Below, piece after piece: positions 8,701 through 17,967 of a stretch of DNA of 64,000 nt (position 1 is the stretch's first letter; each line of letters opens with the position of its first letter). The notes under the pieces are model-generated. The model made no database searches, was not told the origin of the DNA, and saw only the letters and a list, made by a program, of their open reading frames with translations. The position numbers were made by a program, and so were the translations under genes. Location: contig NZ_JBNGOP010000002.1 in the NCBI RefSeq assembly GCF_050589625.1, positions 1-64,000 of the forward strand, written 5' to 3'. The DNA is from Pelagihabitans sp947500445 (lineage in GTDB: Bacteria > Bacteroidota > Bacteroidia > Flavobacteriales > Flavobacteriaceae).

Positions 8701-10334
8701 AGCTCATCGGAACTGAATTCGGCCCCATAATCGTACATATTGCTAAGAAAAACCATTCCCAGCGGGTTGCTCCCATGGAAGTAGTGCAGAATACCATCCG
8801 CAGTTTTCTCGTATTCGGAATGGGCCCCTTCATCCAAACCGTAGTTTAAATAATCATAATTGTCGGTCGCCTGTCTTGCCAAAAGGGCATTGCTTCCCCA
8901 ATTCAAAAAGTATGGGTTTACCTGATAAAAATCTTGATTATCGTTCAAAACATATCCTCTTGCTTCTCTTGTACGGGCACTCTCTTTATGGGAGCGAATG
9001 GCATTTGCCGTAGCACCGTCCGCATTGGGCAGTGTAGTATAGTATAAAATGGCCTCGCTTTGGTGTGCGCGATAGATGCCCCAATCGCCCGAAACGAAGG
9101 GTCGGACCGTATTGTAATTCGCTATAATAAAGTCGTTGTATTCCGCCTTTCCCGTTGCCTCGTACAGGTAAACCGCCGCAGTAACGGCTTCCGCCACGTT
9201 TTCGGAAAGATAATGGTCGCCGGGACCATCGGCATCCCCCGCCTCTATTTCCCCGTTATCACAAATTGCGGCCTTGTCGGGCGCACTACTATACGCCTGC
9301 CACGCCAATTCGGCACGGTTCAAAAGCGTTTCGGCATAAGCGGCCTCCGAAGGAAAATCCCTTAACACTACGGCGCCATGTGCCATCATACCGGAAGCGG
9401 TTATGGCCGCAGCGGGACAGGTTTGTGCGTACCATCGCTCCCTAGTATCGGAGCTTGGTGGCGAAACATAGTTAAAATCCTCCCGTATTCCCGCTTTGCT
9501 GTGCACCGTTCCGTCCTCGTTCTGCATTTTTTGTATCCAGTCCAGTTCCCATTTTATTTCATCCAATAGGTCGGGAAGGGCATTGGTGTTTTCGGGAATA
9601 CGCAATTCGAGTCTATTCCATAACTCCGGATGTTGTTGGTAGGTGGTCAACAATTGATGAACGGGCGTTGTGGCAAAAGTGATATACTTGTTCGGGTCAC
9701 CGGCATCGATCCATCCCCCGCTGACATCTTTGGTCTCCTCACCGTACAGGTATTTTGCTTCGGTATCCTGTCCCGCACCCAAATACCAAGGTCCATCGGT
9801 CCATCGTGAACCAGAGCCGTATGCCCCTGTTTTATCTTGGGCCATGCGTTGGTAATAAAACGTTTCTACCGCTACGCGCAGTATGTTGTCATATACCGAG
9901 TTACTGATTTCAAATACGTTGGACGCCACCTTGTTCCCCCCTTCTTCGGTAGCCTCTATATAATAGGTGCCGGCGGCACAGTGTTTCGAGAAATCGAACC
10001 ACCAGCCCGAATCGCCCGAGAGTGCGTCCGTGCCACCATCGTTCCAAAGCGTTGCCATGGCTTCGAATGCCACCGTATCATCCGATACCTTTCGCAGTAC
10101 TACGGGAACGGTCGCGTCCAGATCAATTCCGGCACCGGCATTGAAGCCTTCCATGGCCTTAGCAATAATCGCCTTCTTTTTGGCGGTTATCGGATATCCA
10201 AATTGGTCTATCCGAATGTAGTTCTTTTTGGTATTGATGGCCTGGCCGAACAGTGAGGCCGAACCCAACACCAGAAAAAATAGCCCTCCTAAAACAAAGG
10301 CTTTTTTAAATTGGTCGTGTAATGTTGTTTTCAT
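5769..10334 (-). CDS. GH9 cellulase with triplicated CBM + Ig-like modules, T9SS-secreted (GH9-1)
   Basis: Secreted endo-beta-glucanase-type enzyme of 1521 aa. The start is the ATG at 10334, giving a signal peptide (MKTTLHDQFKK, hydrophobic core, ending SLFGQ). Order: CelD_N Ig-like domain (about 32-149); GH9 catalytic domain (about 150-650) with the DAGD nucleophile/base motif at 210-213 and a probable acid Glu624 in VEPAIYYQ; three successive units of about 260 aa starting near 656, 921 and 1181, each a CBM6/35-like domain (...WLKADRF/S-F...) plus an Ig-like domain (...QFQVYIVP-GGG...); and a T9SS type A sorting domain (about 1445-1521, FPNPSS...GLYILQ). GH9 enzymes cleave beta-1,4-glucan with inversion. 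It is the last of five GH9 genes in a minus-strand array. An ATG 45 nt further upstream would spoil the signal peptide. Confidence 0.93.
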   Translation of the reverse strand: MKTTLHDQFKKAFVLGGLFFLVLGSASLFGQAINTKKNYIRIDQFGYPITAKKKAIIAKAMEGFNAGAGIDLDATVPVVLRKVSDDTVAFEAMATLWNDGGTDALSGDSGWWFDFSKHCAAGTYYIEATEEGGNKVASNVFEISNSVYDNILRVAVETFYYQRMAQDKTGAYGSGSRWTDGPWYLGAGQDTEAKYLYGEETKDVSGGWIDAGDPNKYITFATTPVHQLLTTYQQHPELWNRLELRIPENTNALPDLLDEIKWELDWIQKMQNEDGTVHSKAGIREDFNYVSPPSSDTRERWYAQTCPAAAITASGMMAHGAVVLRDFPSEAAYAETLLNRAELAWQAYSSAPDKAAICDNGEIEAGDADGPGDHYLSENVAEAVTAAVYLYEATGKAEYNDFIIANYNTVRPFVSGDWGIYRAHQSEAILYYTTLPNADGATANAIRSHKESARTREARGYVLNDNQDFYQVNPYFLNWGSNALLARQATDNYDYLNYGLDEGAHSEYEKTADGILHYFHGSNPLGMVFLSNMYDYGAEFSSDELWHTWFVPGGAYDGTANGVGPAPGFITGGVNPLANGGTKIALGGVVYQNASLGDQPGLKAYSDENNYIGGASESPWALVEPAIYYQSSYIKLLANYVARNGGESPVPNVERAVAGSLEIEDVFEVYKEAGDKSDIVADGSNAGASAGGFVRLFDCGDALSFDFEVGITAKYDLALRLRVGEVSETLTSLAPNYEISIDGEVVTDFDLDEDTISDLDGDTYWGELKAARYLSEGTHTVVVAVSKYWSKADRFDFGLSEDDATYVDDISAVTVNEEVAPGSVQEVVVDYTAGVDREVVVAFQQAITPYTVYDAVVTPVASGNGQITVALTIPEDVPIAQDEYQFQVYIVPAGGGFNDLIDSLPVTGIDVTDGTPPPGNTEGILEIEDVYEVVSDVGNNNSVSVDDYNPEASNGLHVRLFDAGDALRFDFNTAQDGEYRLAVRLRVGEATGTESNLATEYQISVDGEVATFELDEATITELDVDSHWGEMVLTTSLTAGIHNIQVEALRDWLKADRFSFELIGGDFEDDVVSVDGPDVVAPGGSYTLSVAYSASEAREINVAFQLGIAPYTTFDSQTVPVNLGTGTVEVVLNIPADVEIAADIYQFQTILVPIGGGWPDRLDNLSIGSVDVSDSEPDTGGSDVIEIEDVFEVVADVGTNNSVAPDSFNPEASNGQHVRLFDAGDELKFDFTASESGDYTLAVRLRVGQASGTDRDLVQSYALRVDGEAAAFTLDEDSISALDIDSYWGYLTVTMALTEGQHTINVEALADWLKADSFTFEMIPDATVAFEDDIIAVDGPQVVEQGGEALVTIEYSSSTDREVVGWWQLGVAPYTIFETRTALVSEGTGTLEFTFPIAADLAPSTTDYQIQILIVPPGGGWPERIDNMALAPVEVKASGSGAKAATYSVFPNPSSTGSVTVDTQNEFSFQLTDFSGRTVSEGKKTRGNNTLDINGFTPGLYILQTKDKSTGKVKTMKLMIK
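6010..8365 (-). repeat. Three tandem ~780-nt coding repeats in GH9-1
   Basis: Three head-to-tail units begin near 8365, 7570 and 6790 (minus strand). Each encodes EIEDV(F/Y)EV..., a CBM ending in a WLKAD motif, then an Ig-like module with QFQ(V/T)-I(V/L)VP-GGG. Units 2 and 3 are the most alike (AGTNNSV / VGNNNSV openings), which suggests stepwise duplication. Confidence 0.85.
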
Positions 10335-10804
10335 ATTTAATTCAAGTATTTGCGCTTCATTACAATGTAAAAAGGCCATCCATAGTGGAGGCCTTTTAAA
10401 AATCGTAACGAACCACGGGTTATTAAGTTACAAGTTCTTGATCATCTGTTCGTTTTAGGTAACAATTGAAATCCTGTCCATTATACCGCATGGGTACTTC
10501 TGGCGATCAGATGCAATATCAGTTCAGTCAAAAGAACGTATTGCCATAAACTTCCTTAGATTATAGGTATGATCTGGGATAACATTTATAAAGGCGTTTG
10601 CCTTTTTACTGCAGTGCCATAATGGCCCTGTTCGACCTGTATACCGGCTTTGATCGGCACGGTACTCTGTCCTATTTTATTCTCAAGAATACGTACAGGT
10701 GGTTTTTAATCCAACAAAATGCCACCATTTGACGCTTTATATAAGATTCGAGACGAACTGCCGCCATTGAACGACAGTTCGCTTTTCGAATCTCAAAACT
10801 TCCT
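10335..10804 (-). other. Intergenic region upstream of GH9-1
   Basis: This 470-nt gap has no gene. It holds a leader hairpin (10370-10377 with 10390-10397), a small GC hairpin at 10590-10605, and a two-part stem at 10744-10793 that may end transcription of GH9-2. No TAnnTTTG box or TAnnnTTTTGTC element was found for GH9-1. Confidence 0.5.
10744..10793 (-). terminator. Possible terminator of GH9-2
   Basis: AGATTCGA (10744-10751) pairs with TCGAATCT (10786-10793), with an inner stem CGAACTG / CAGTTCG. It begins 12 nt after the GH9-2 stop. A proper U-tract is missing, so termination is only probable. Confidence 0.45.
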
Positions 10805-13636
10805 TTATTCTACAATCAATTTAGATGTGCTTCGGTTCCTTGAAAGCATATCGGTCACTTCAAGGATGTAAAGCCCCGAACGTAGTCCGTCCAAACTCAA
10901 CTCTCTTGTACCTGCTTGCATTTCCGGACTATTTAACACCTCTCTGCCTAGCATATCCAATATCCGTACCCTAAAGTCGTTTTGCGAAACAAGGTTGACA
11001 ACTCCGTTACGGACCGGATTTGGAAAAAATGAAATTGCTGGTGCTCCGGTTTCCGAAAGTTCCGTTTTTAATGAAGCGCTACCACAACTGCGGTTCCCAA
11101 AATTGAAATTTCCATTCGTATATAGTTTATCGGGGTCATAAGCACAACAAGAGGAGGTCTCCGTTGCCTGTGTCTCCGTTTGCAGTCGTGCACCACAAAT
11201 CTCGATCCAATCGACCTGTAGGTTTTTGTCGCTGCAGCTTCCCGAGCTCCCGTCATTGGTAAAATGGACGGAAACCGCTCCGGAAGTAAATCCGTTATAG
11301 GTATAACTGGTAAAAGCGGTACTGACGTTGTTCCATGTCTTTACGGTAGTTCCGTCCACACGCAATTGCATAGTCTCCGTACCGCAATCCCCTTTTGCAC
11401 GGACAACAACGGAACCGGTTTCCGGACCGCCACAGCTGCGTGACCCAAAATTAAAGTTGCCATTGGTGTACAATTTATCTGGATCTCCCAAGCAACAGCT
11501 TGCCGTTTCGGTAGCTTCGGTTTCGGTCTGGAGTCGTGTACCACATACTTCTATCCAATCGACCTCTAAATTTTTATCGCCACAGCTTCCAGAACTACCA
11601 TTGTTGGTAAAATGGACACTGACCTCACCGGAGGCAAATCCATTATAAGTATACGTGGCAAAGGAGGTGCTTACATTGTTCCAAGTTTTAACTGTGGTTC
11701 CGTCCACACGCAGCTGCATTGTTTCCGTTCCACAATCGCCTTTGGCCCGTATGGTAATGGAATTGCCGCTACTTGGCGGTGGCGGTGGGGTTACGGTAGT
11801 CTTCTCAAAATCCAGACGGTCCGCTTTTAGCCAATTCGCCTTTGCCTTGATCCTTACGGTATGGCTTCCAGCGGAAAGGTTGCGCGTATGGGAGATGCGT
11901 CCCCAATAGGTATCGCCGTCCAAGGCCGAAGCGGAGCCCGATACAAAACTGAAGGTACGTATCGTACCGTCTATTCGGACCTCATATTGGCCAACCATAT
12001 TGTTGGTGCTGCTCGCCGATAGCTCTCCGGTACGCACGCGCAGATCGATCTTATAATCACCGGACTCCGCAACCGTAAATGTCGTGGATAATTCGTCGTT
12101 GGTTTCGAACAAACGTACATATTGCCCGCTGCTAGCGCCCGGGTTACTGTTATCCACACCAACACTAAAACTGCCTCCAGCCTCGTTGAACACAGTAAAG
12201 TTGCCTTCTATTTCCTGAGAACCCTCCGTAACGGGATCTGGATCCGGGACAGGGGTACCACCGCCCGTTTCTTTTACCATCATCGCTGCCATTCCCACGA
12301 AAAACGCTTGTTGGCTGATAGCCGGTTCCGTCGATTTTACATCGGTACGTACTTCGTTAAAACTGTCGTTCTGTTGCGGACCACCAGCCAATGAACCTAC
12401 GTGGACGTGCTTATCGGGGGCGGTACTGTTCTGTGGAACACCACTTGCGCCACGATGATGCGTAATCGTTGTAGGGTTGTTCCCGTAGCCTACTACATAG
12501 GAGCTATTTCTTGGGTTGTCCCCAAGCACATAATCAATTTGTTGAAAGGCAAAGTTTCGATATTTGTTATACTTTGAGAAACCGGTACCGCGAAGCTCCG
12601 CATAGAAATAGGCGCCAAAGGCCATCGATTGTGCCAAGGAAGCGGCCAAAAAGTTACTTCTGTAGTAAAGGCCTCCATTCGTTCTTGGAGCGTTATCGAT
12701 CTCATTGTCCAACCAGTTTTCAGCAGAGTTGTAATATTTTTGTTCACCGGTAATTTGTGCCATCAACAGGTATCCTTCATACGCGTGGTCCCGGTAATGC
12801 ATCATCCAACCTACGTTATTGCTCACTTTATTGTATTCCGTTTTGGCACGGTCAAGATATTGATTTTCGTTCGTGGCCTTGTACAACCATATTGCCGCAA
12901 CAAAAAGATCATCGTCAAAATCGTTCATCGGGTAGGGTTCGGGAGAACCCAGTTGATCGTAGTGGTTTCCTCTATGGTTGTCCGCGAAACTGAAAAGGTC
13001 CTTGGCATGCTGCAACAAGGAGGAACTGTAAGAGGCGTCCTCGTTTTTGAACACCATCGCAAGACTGGCAAAGGCGGCAGCATTACTGGCCGCCATGTGC
13101 GTACCGGGTTTGGAAGTGTTGATAGTCGTTACGCTCCTATCGATACTTGGTGACTGCAAACTCGGTGCAACCCACTCATTGTGCTCTGGATTGCTACCGG
13201 TCTTGGCACGACCGATCTGCGCATAAAATACGTTGGCCGATGGATGGAGCTTTATCATAAAATCGCCCGATAGTCGCAAATGGTTCAATAAATGCGTTTT
13301 ATTTCCGGAATTGTCGAAGGATGGCCTATACTGTAAATAGGACCAGGCCAGCACACGGGTGGCCTGCGCCGACACATAGTTGAACTTGGTATGATCGCCT
13401 GCATCGTGCCAACCTCCCGTAAGGTTTTTGCCAATATCCGAACCATCGTTCATGTGGCAGTTGTTCCGCCAAGCGGCCCTGCTCCAAGATGGTTGCGGAC
13501 CACAGATCTGACCATCGTAGAATTCTATGGATTTGCCTAATACATCGCTATAGTTGAAATCGCCTTGGGCTATGGCCCAATTACCATAGCAACAGAATAG
13601 GAATAACAGTATACTGTTTAGATTATTTTTTAACAT
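10805..13636 (-). CDS. GH9 endoglucanase with CBM and two CBM60-like modules, T9SS-secreted (GH9-2)
   Basis: Secreted 943-aa GH9 enzyme of the subtype without an N-terminal Ig domain. The ATG at 13636 gives a clear signal peptide (MLKNNLNSILLFLFCCYG...AQ); a longer frame to 13714 adds a non-signal tail. The catalytic domain (about 25-455) has the DAGD motif at 78-81 and a probable acid Glu437 (STEPAIS). It is followed by a CBM6/35-like module (about 470-615), two CBM60-like modules (about 625-735 and 740-855; VRAKGDCGTE...DWIE(V/I)CG) and a T9SS type A sorting domain (about 865-943). CBM60 modules bind beta-glycans with calcium in characterised examples. The gene lies 118 nt after GH9-3 and may be cotranscribed with it. 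Confidence 0.93.
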   Translation of the reverse strand: MLKNNLNSILLFLFCCYGNWAIAQGDFNYSDVLGKSIEFYDGQICGPQPSWSRAAWRNNCHMNDGSDIGKNLTGGWHDAGDHTKFNYVSAQATRVLAWSYLQYRPSFDNSGNKTHLLNHLRLSGDFMIKLHPSANVFYAQIGRAKTGSNPEHNEWVAPSLQSPSIDRSVTTINTSKPGTHMAASNAAAFASLAMVFKNEDASYSSSLLQHAKDLFSFADNHRGNHYDQLGSPEPYPMNDFDDDLFVAAIWLYKATNENQYLDRAKTEYNKVSNNVGWMMHYRDHAYEGYLLMAQITGEQKYYNSAENWLDNEIDNAPRTNGGLYYRSNFLAASLAQSMAFGAYFYAELRGTGFSKYNKYRNFAFQQIDYVLGDNPRNSSYVVGYGNNPTTITHHRGASGVPQNSTAPDKHVHVGSLAGGPQQNDSFNEVRTDVKSTEPAISQQAFFVGMAAMMVKETGGGTPVPDPDPVTEGSQEIEGNFTVFNEAGGSFSVGVDNSNPGASSGQYVRLFETNDELSTTFTVAESGDYKIDLRVRTGELSASSTNNMVGQYEVRIDGTIRTFSFVSGSASALDGDTYWGRISHTRNLSAGSHTVRIKAKANWLKADRLDFEKTTVTPPPPPSSGNSITIRAKGDCGTETMQLRVDGTTVKTWNNVSTSFATYTYNGFASGEVSVHFTNNGSSGSCGDKNLEVDWIEVCGTRLQTETEATETASCCLGDPDKLYTNGNFNFGSRSCGGPETGSVVVRAKGDCGTETMQLRVDGTTVKTWNNVSTAFTSYTYNGFTSGAVSVHFTNDGSSGSCSDKNLQVDWIEICGARLQTETQATETSSCCAYDPDKLYTNGNFNFGNRSCGSASLKTELSETGAPAISFFPNPVRNGVVNLVSQNDFRVRILDMLGREVLNSPEMQAGTRELSLDGLRSGLYILEVTDMLSRNRSTSKLIVE

Positions 13637-13754
13637 GTTAAAAATTGATTTTTTGTTCGTGTTTTTTAAGCTTCGTTTTTGAAAAATAGGTGCCGGTTCG
13701 TAACGGACCGCCACTAAAATGACAGTCCGTTTTTTTAAACCTTAGCTAACTAAA

Positions 13755-16700
13755 TTATTCGATAATGAGTTTTGAAGTACTCGATTTTTTGGTTAATTCA
13801 TCTGTCATTTGTAAGATGTACAGCCCCGAATGAAGTCCGTCCAAATTCAACTCCTGTGTACCTGCTTGCATTTCCGGGCTATTGAACACCTCTCGGCCCA
13901 ACAGATCGAGCAAACGGACCCTAAAGTTGTTTTGCGAAACAAGGTTGATTACCCCGCCACGAACCGGATTTGGGAAAAACGTGATCACATTTTCCGCAAT
14001 GGCTTCCTCTGGTGCTGCGGCGACCTTTAACGAAATGCTGCCACAGGTTTGCGATCCAAAGGCAAAGTTACCGTTGGTAAACAATTTATCCAAGGACGTT
14101 GCACAACAAGTAGACGTTTTGGTGGACGCGGTTTCCGTCTGTAAACGTGCGCCACAGATCTCGATCCAATCGACCTCCAAATTTTTATCGGTACAGCTTC
14201 CGGAACTTCCGTCATTGGTAAAGTGGATGGAGACCGCTCCCGAGGTAAACCCGTTATACGTATAATTGGTAAAACTCGTACTTACATTGTTCCAGGTCTG
14301 CACCGTGGTACCGTCCACGCGCAATTGCATGGTCTCCGTTCCACAATCTCCTTTTGCCCTAACAACAATGTTTCCACTACCGCCACTGCCGGAACCGGTC
14401 AAGTTGCCTTTACCATCAAAAACGATATACCCGAAAACCTCTGTCGCATGCGCGAGTTCAGCATCTTTGGACGCTTCTTCTTGAAAAAAGACATCGATTC
14501 CCGTTGCGTTAAAGGTATTGGAGGTACTATTGGCGCGGTATCGGATTACCCCGGCATCACCACCATCCGTGGTTTGGCTATGGCCGATAAGTACCCTGTT
14601 ATTGCTATTATAAGTTTGTGAAAAGGAAATTCTTTTATCCTGATCGGTGATTTCGTTCGCCGAGTTGACGACCTCAAACTTGCCTACACCACTACCGTTG
14701 GCGCTGCCACGTTCCATGGCGACCCAGGCGACGGTCTCGTTCACATGCGACCGATTGCCGTCCAAGGTACCGCCATTTTCCTCCTCCTGAATGTAGAGTT
14801 CGAAACCCGTATTAGTCACTTTCCTCACGCGAACATTGATCGCCTGCGCCTCATTATTGGTGACGGCTTGTACCAATACTGTTGGTTTGGCCGAAAATGC
14901 CGAGGAAAAGGTGACTGTGGTAACTGCGGTACCTGTTGTTTTTTTACCGGCTATGATCTTGTTGCCGTTCGCCATGGTATGCGTTCCTTTTTCAACGACC
15001 ATATACCCTACCGTTTCGGCGTTATGCGATTGGTCCAAGTACTCCCATTCATCCACTTGCCATTGAAAATTGGTGCCGCCACTGTTGCGCACTCGAACGG
15101 TTGCCGCCTGGCCGCCATACATGCCCAATGGCCCCATGACCACTACGGGATCGGTATAACTGTTTGCATAGTTCACCGTTTTCCAATTCGCATTGGTACT
15201 TGAGGTTCCTACCTCTCCGAAAACATCGCCACTTCCACCGCCAGAGGTCTTGGCAAAATCCAACCGGTCCGCTTTCAGCCATGGTCCTTTTGCCTTGATC
15301 CTTATGGTATGGCTTCCCGCGGAAAGGTTCCTAGTGTGGGAAATTAGACCCCAATAGGTATCCCCGTCCAGAGCGGATGCAGACCCCGATACGAAACTAA
15401 AGGTTCGCACTGTTCCGTCTATCCTGACTTCATAATTACCGACCATATTACTGGTACTGTTAGCAGATTGCTCACCAGTCCTTACCCTCAGATCAATTTT
15501 ATAGTCTCCCGCCTCACCTACGCTAAAGGTGGTGGACAATTCGTCATCGATATCGAACAATCGAACATATTGTCCGTTGCTCGCTCCTGGATTGGAACCA
15601 TCGACACCGATACTAAAGCTGGTTCCGGCTTCATTGAACACAGTAAAATTGCCTTCTATTTCCTGAGATCCTTCGGTAACCGGGTCCGGATCGGGACCAG
15701 GGTTGGAACCACCTCCACCATTGGCCACATAATTAGCCAACATCTTTACGTAACTTGCTTGATAGTAAATACCGTTCTCTACTAGGGCATAAGGTGCTTC
15801 GCTCTCCCCCACGATGTAATCGTTTTCATCTGCAAATGCCTTTAAGCCAGGTTGGTTGCCTACGGTTTGACCGTTATACTTAACCCCACCGATCGTAACC
15901 ACCGTATTCGGCCTGTTGATAACCGGGTTAGCACCTCCGGTCACAAACCCGGGTGCCGGTCCCACGATATTGGAACCATTTGGTGTACCATCATATTTTC
16001 CTTCATTGAAGAACCATGTATGCCACATTTGATCAACCGAGAAATCCCCGCCATAATTATACATATTCGTCAAATAACTTATTCCAAAAGGGTTTATTCC
16101 ATGAAAATAGTGTAAAATATTATCCGATACCTCTCGGTAATTGTTGTGGTTGCCGCTGTCCAGACCATAGTTGATATAGTCATAGTTATCCGATCCCTGT
16201 CTGGCGATCAAACTGTTACTACCCCAGTTCAGGTAAAATGGGTCGAATCCGTAAAAATCGTTGCTAGGATCTACTTTGTAAATCGTGGGTTGCCTTGATA
16301 TACTCGTATTCTTCCGATCGATAATCGCATTTTTAACAGCATTGTCAGCATTGCTCAAGGTAGTATAGTAGAGTAAAGACTCGCCTTGGTTGGCCCTGTA
16401 AATCGCCCAATCCCTATCGAACATGGAACGAATCTGGGTATAGTTGTTCTTGACAAAGTCGTTGTATTTCGATTTTCCGGTAAGGTCGTAAAGATAAACC
16501 GCAGCACAGACCGCCTCGGCTACGTTTTCCAAAAGATACTGATTCCCAGGACCGTCGGCATCCCCTGCTTCAATTTCCCCATTATCGCAAATGGCATCCT
16601 TGTCCGAAGCATTGGTGTAGGCGTCCCAAGAGAGCTCAGCTCTCGAGGTAAGATCGGACACGTAGGAAGATTGCGAAGGAAAGTCTCTTAACACCACCGC

Positions 16701-17645
16701 CGCATGTGCCATCATACCGGAAGCCGTAATGGCCGCGGCAGGACAGGTTTGGCTGTACCAGCGCTCTCTCGAATCGGTACTTGGCGGGGATACGTAAGCA
16801 CCATCTTCCTTGATTCCCGCCTTTGCGTGAACGGTTCCATCATTCCGTTGCATGGACACCACCCAATCCACTTCCCACTTTATCTCGTCCAAGATATCAG
16901 GAAGGTCATTGTTGTTTTCAGGAATACGCAAGCTAAAACTCTTCCAAAAATTCTCATGTTGTTGATAAGTGGTCAATAGGTTATGTACCGCAGGTGTGGC
17001 AAAGGTCACATATTTGTTGGGGTCACCGGCATCAATCCAGCCTTTCCCTACATTACGACGCTCATTGCTGTATAGATATTTTGCATTGGTATCTTGATTG
17101 GTCCCCAAATACCATGGACCATCTACCCAGTCTGATCCGGAAGCGTGGCTCGCTGTTTTATTTTGACCTATTCTTTGGTAAAAAAAACTTTCCATCGCAA
17201 CACGTAGTACATCATCATATACGTTGTCGTCTATTTTGAACCGATTGGAATCTACCGTATTGCCATTGGTTTCGGTCACCCTTATATAATAGGTACCCGG
17301 CGTAGTATAAGAACTGAAGTCAAAATACCAACCGCGGTCCCCGGAAAGTTCATCCGTACCGCCACCGTTCCAAACCGTAGCCCTTGCTTGATAAACGATA
17401 GCATTATCACTATTTTTTCGCAACTGAACGTTTACATTAACATTGAGATCAATACCGGTACCCGCATTGAAACCGTTTACGGCTTTCGCTATAATGGCCA
17501 TTTTAGTGGCATTTTCCATGTAACCAAATTGGTCTACACGTACGTAGTTCTTTTTTGTGTTGATGCCTTGTGCCTCACCATGGAAATTTCCAAGGAAAAC
17601 ACACACCAACAAAAACAATAATAAGCGTGGAGTAATTTTAACCAT
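13755..17645 (-). CDS. GH9 cellulase with CBM, three lectin-like repeats and CBM60-like module, T9SS-secreted (GH9-3)
   Basis: Secreted 1296-aa enzyme; the ATG at 17645 precedes a signal peptide (MVKITPRLLLFLLVCVFLG). Order: CelD_N Ig-like domain (about 28-145), GH9 domain (about 146-650; DAGD at 205-208, probable acid Glu623 in VENGIYYQ), CBM6/35-like module (about 660-800), a region of three related repeats of about 90 aa (about 806-1081; each has a VGY(M/I)V or VAWVAME core and a preceding FQ(W/E) or IQEEEN strand), a CBM60-like module (about 1091-1200) and a T9SS type A sorting domain (about 1218-1296). The repeats resemble H-type-lectin-like beta units, but their family is not certain. 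An in-frame TTG two codons upstream is less likely. A TAnnnTTTTGTC element lies 63 nt upstream. Confidence 0.92.
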   Translation of the reverse strand: MVKITPRLLLFLLVCVFLGNFHGEAQGINTKKNYVRVDQFGYMENATKMAIIAKAVNGFNAGTGIDLNVNVNVQLRKNSDNAIVYQARATVWNGGGTDELSGDRGWYFDFSSYTTPGTYYIRVTETNGNTVDSNRFKIDDNVYDDVLRVAMESFFYQRIGQNKTASHASGSDWVDGPWYLGTNQDTNAKYLYSNERRNVGKGWIDAGDPNKYVTFATPAVHNLLTTYQQHENFWKSFSLRIPENNNDLPDILDEIKWEVDWVVSMQRNDGTVHAKAGIKEDGAYVSPPSTDSRERWYSQTCPAAAITASGMMAHAAVVLRDFPSQSSYVSDLTSRAELSWDAYTNASDKDAICDNGEIEAGDADGPGNQYLLENVAEAVCAAVYLYDLTGKSKYNDFVKNNYTQIRSMFDRDWAIYRANQGESLLYYTTLSNADNAVKNAIIDRKNTSISRQPTIYKVDPSNDFYGFDPFYLNWGSNSLIARQGSDNYDYINYGLDSGNHNNYREVSDNILHYFHGINPFGISYLTNMYNYGGDFSVDQMWHTWFFNEGKYDGTPNGSNIVGPAPGFVTGGANPVINRPNTVVTIGGVKYNGQTVGNQPGLKAFADENDYIVGESEAPYALVENGIYYQASYVKMLANYVANGGGGSNPGPDPDPVTEGSQEIEGNFTVFNEAGTSFSIGVDGSNPGASNGQYVRLFDIDDELSTTFSVGEAGDYKIDLRVRTGEQSANSTSNMVGNYEVRIDGTVRTFSFVSGSASALDGDTYWGLISHTRNLSAGSHTIRIKAKGPWLKADRLDFAKTSGGGSGDVFGEVGTSSTNANWKTVNYANSYTDPVVVMGPLGMYGGQAATVRVRNSGGTNFQWQVDEWEYLDQSHNAETVGYMVVEKGTHTMANGNKIIAGKKTTGTAVTTVTFSSAFSAKPTVLVQAVTNNEAQAINVRVRKVTNTGFELYIQEEENGGTLDGNRSHVNETVAWVAMERGSANGSGVGKFEVVNSANEITDQDKRISFSQTYNSNNRVLIGHSQTTDGGDAGVIRYRANSTSNTFNATGIDVFFQEEASKDAELAHATEVFGYIVFDGKGNLTGSGSGGSGNIVVRAKGDCGTETMQLRVDGTTVQTWNNVSTSFTNYTYNGFTSGAVSIHFTNDGSSGSCTDKNLEVDWIEICGARLQTETASTKTSTCCATSLDKLFTNGNFAFGSQTCGSISLKVAAAPEEAIAENVITFFPNPVRGGVINLVSQNNFRVRLLDLLGREVFNSPEMQAGTQELNLDGLHSGLYILQMTDELTKKSSTSKLIIE

Positions 17646-17708
17646 AAACAATAAAATTTTAAGTGTTAATTAACCAGAGGTTTCCGATGTTTACATCATC
17701 TGGAAACT

Positions 17709-17720
17709 GACAAAATAATA
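17709..17720 (-). promoter_or_regulatory. TAnnnTTTTGTC element and inverted repeat near GH9-3
   Basis: On the minus strand this reads TATTATTTTGTC, 63 nt before the GH9-3 start. The same bases form one arm of an inverted repeat, GACAAAAT (17709-17716) with ATTTTGTC (17723-17730). The element recurs upstream of other GH9 genes. Function (promoter-like box or operator) is inferred. Confidence 0.5.
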
Positions 17721-17955
17721 TCATTTTGTCTTTTTTGCCATAGTGGAACAACTCTACTTCATAGCATATAGTTAATAATTTCAGCGCTATTTAATCGTTA
17801 AATCATCAAAAAAACGACATAATTATAGGAATACGATAAAAAAATGATGAATTCATACCATAGGCGTGCAGTTCGTCGATGGTAAAAAAATGGCAATGTT
17901 GAAGAAATCTGAAGAACGCCTTAACAAAAAGAAATGATTTCCTTCTTCTGTTTTT

Positions 17956-17967
17956 GACAAAATAGTA
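17956..17967 (-). promoter_or_regulatory. TAnnnTTTTGTC element upstream of GH9-3 (distal copy)
   Basis: On the minus strand this reads TACTATTTTGTC and continues into AAAAA, giving the odd palindrome TTTTGTCAAAA (17952-17962 on the plus strand). It lies about 310 nt upstream of GH9-3. Confidence 0.45.

Noticed and set aside
6684..17621. Many open frames of 60-174 codons on the plus strand opposite the GH9 genes
   Set aside because: They mirror the strongly coding minus strand, have no recognisable products or start signals, and would all overlap the GH9 genes.
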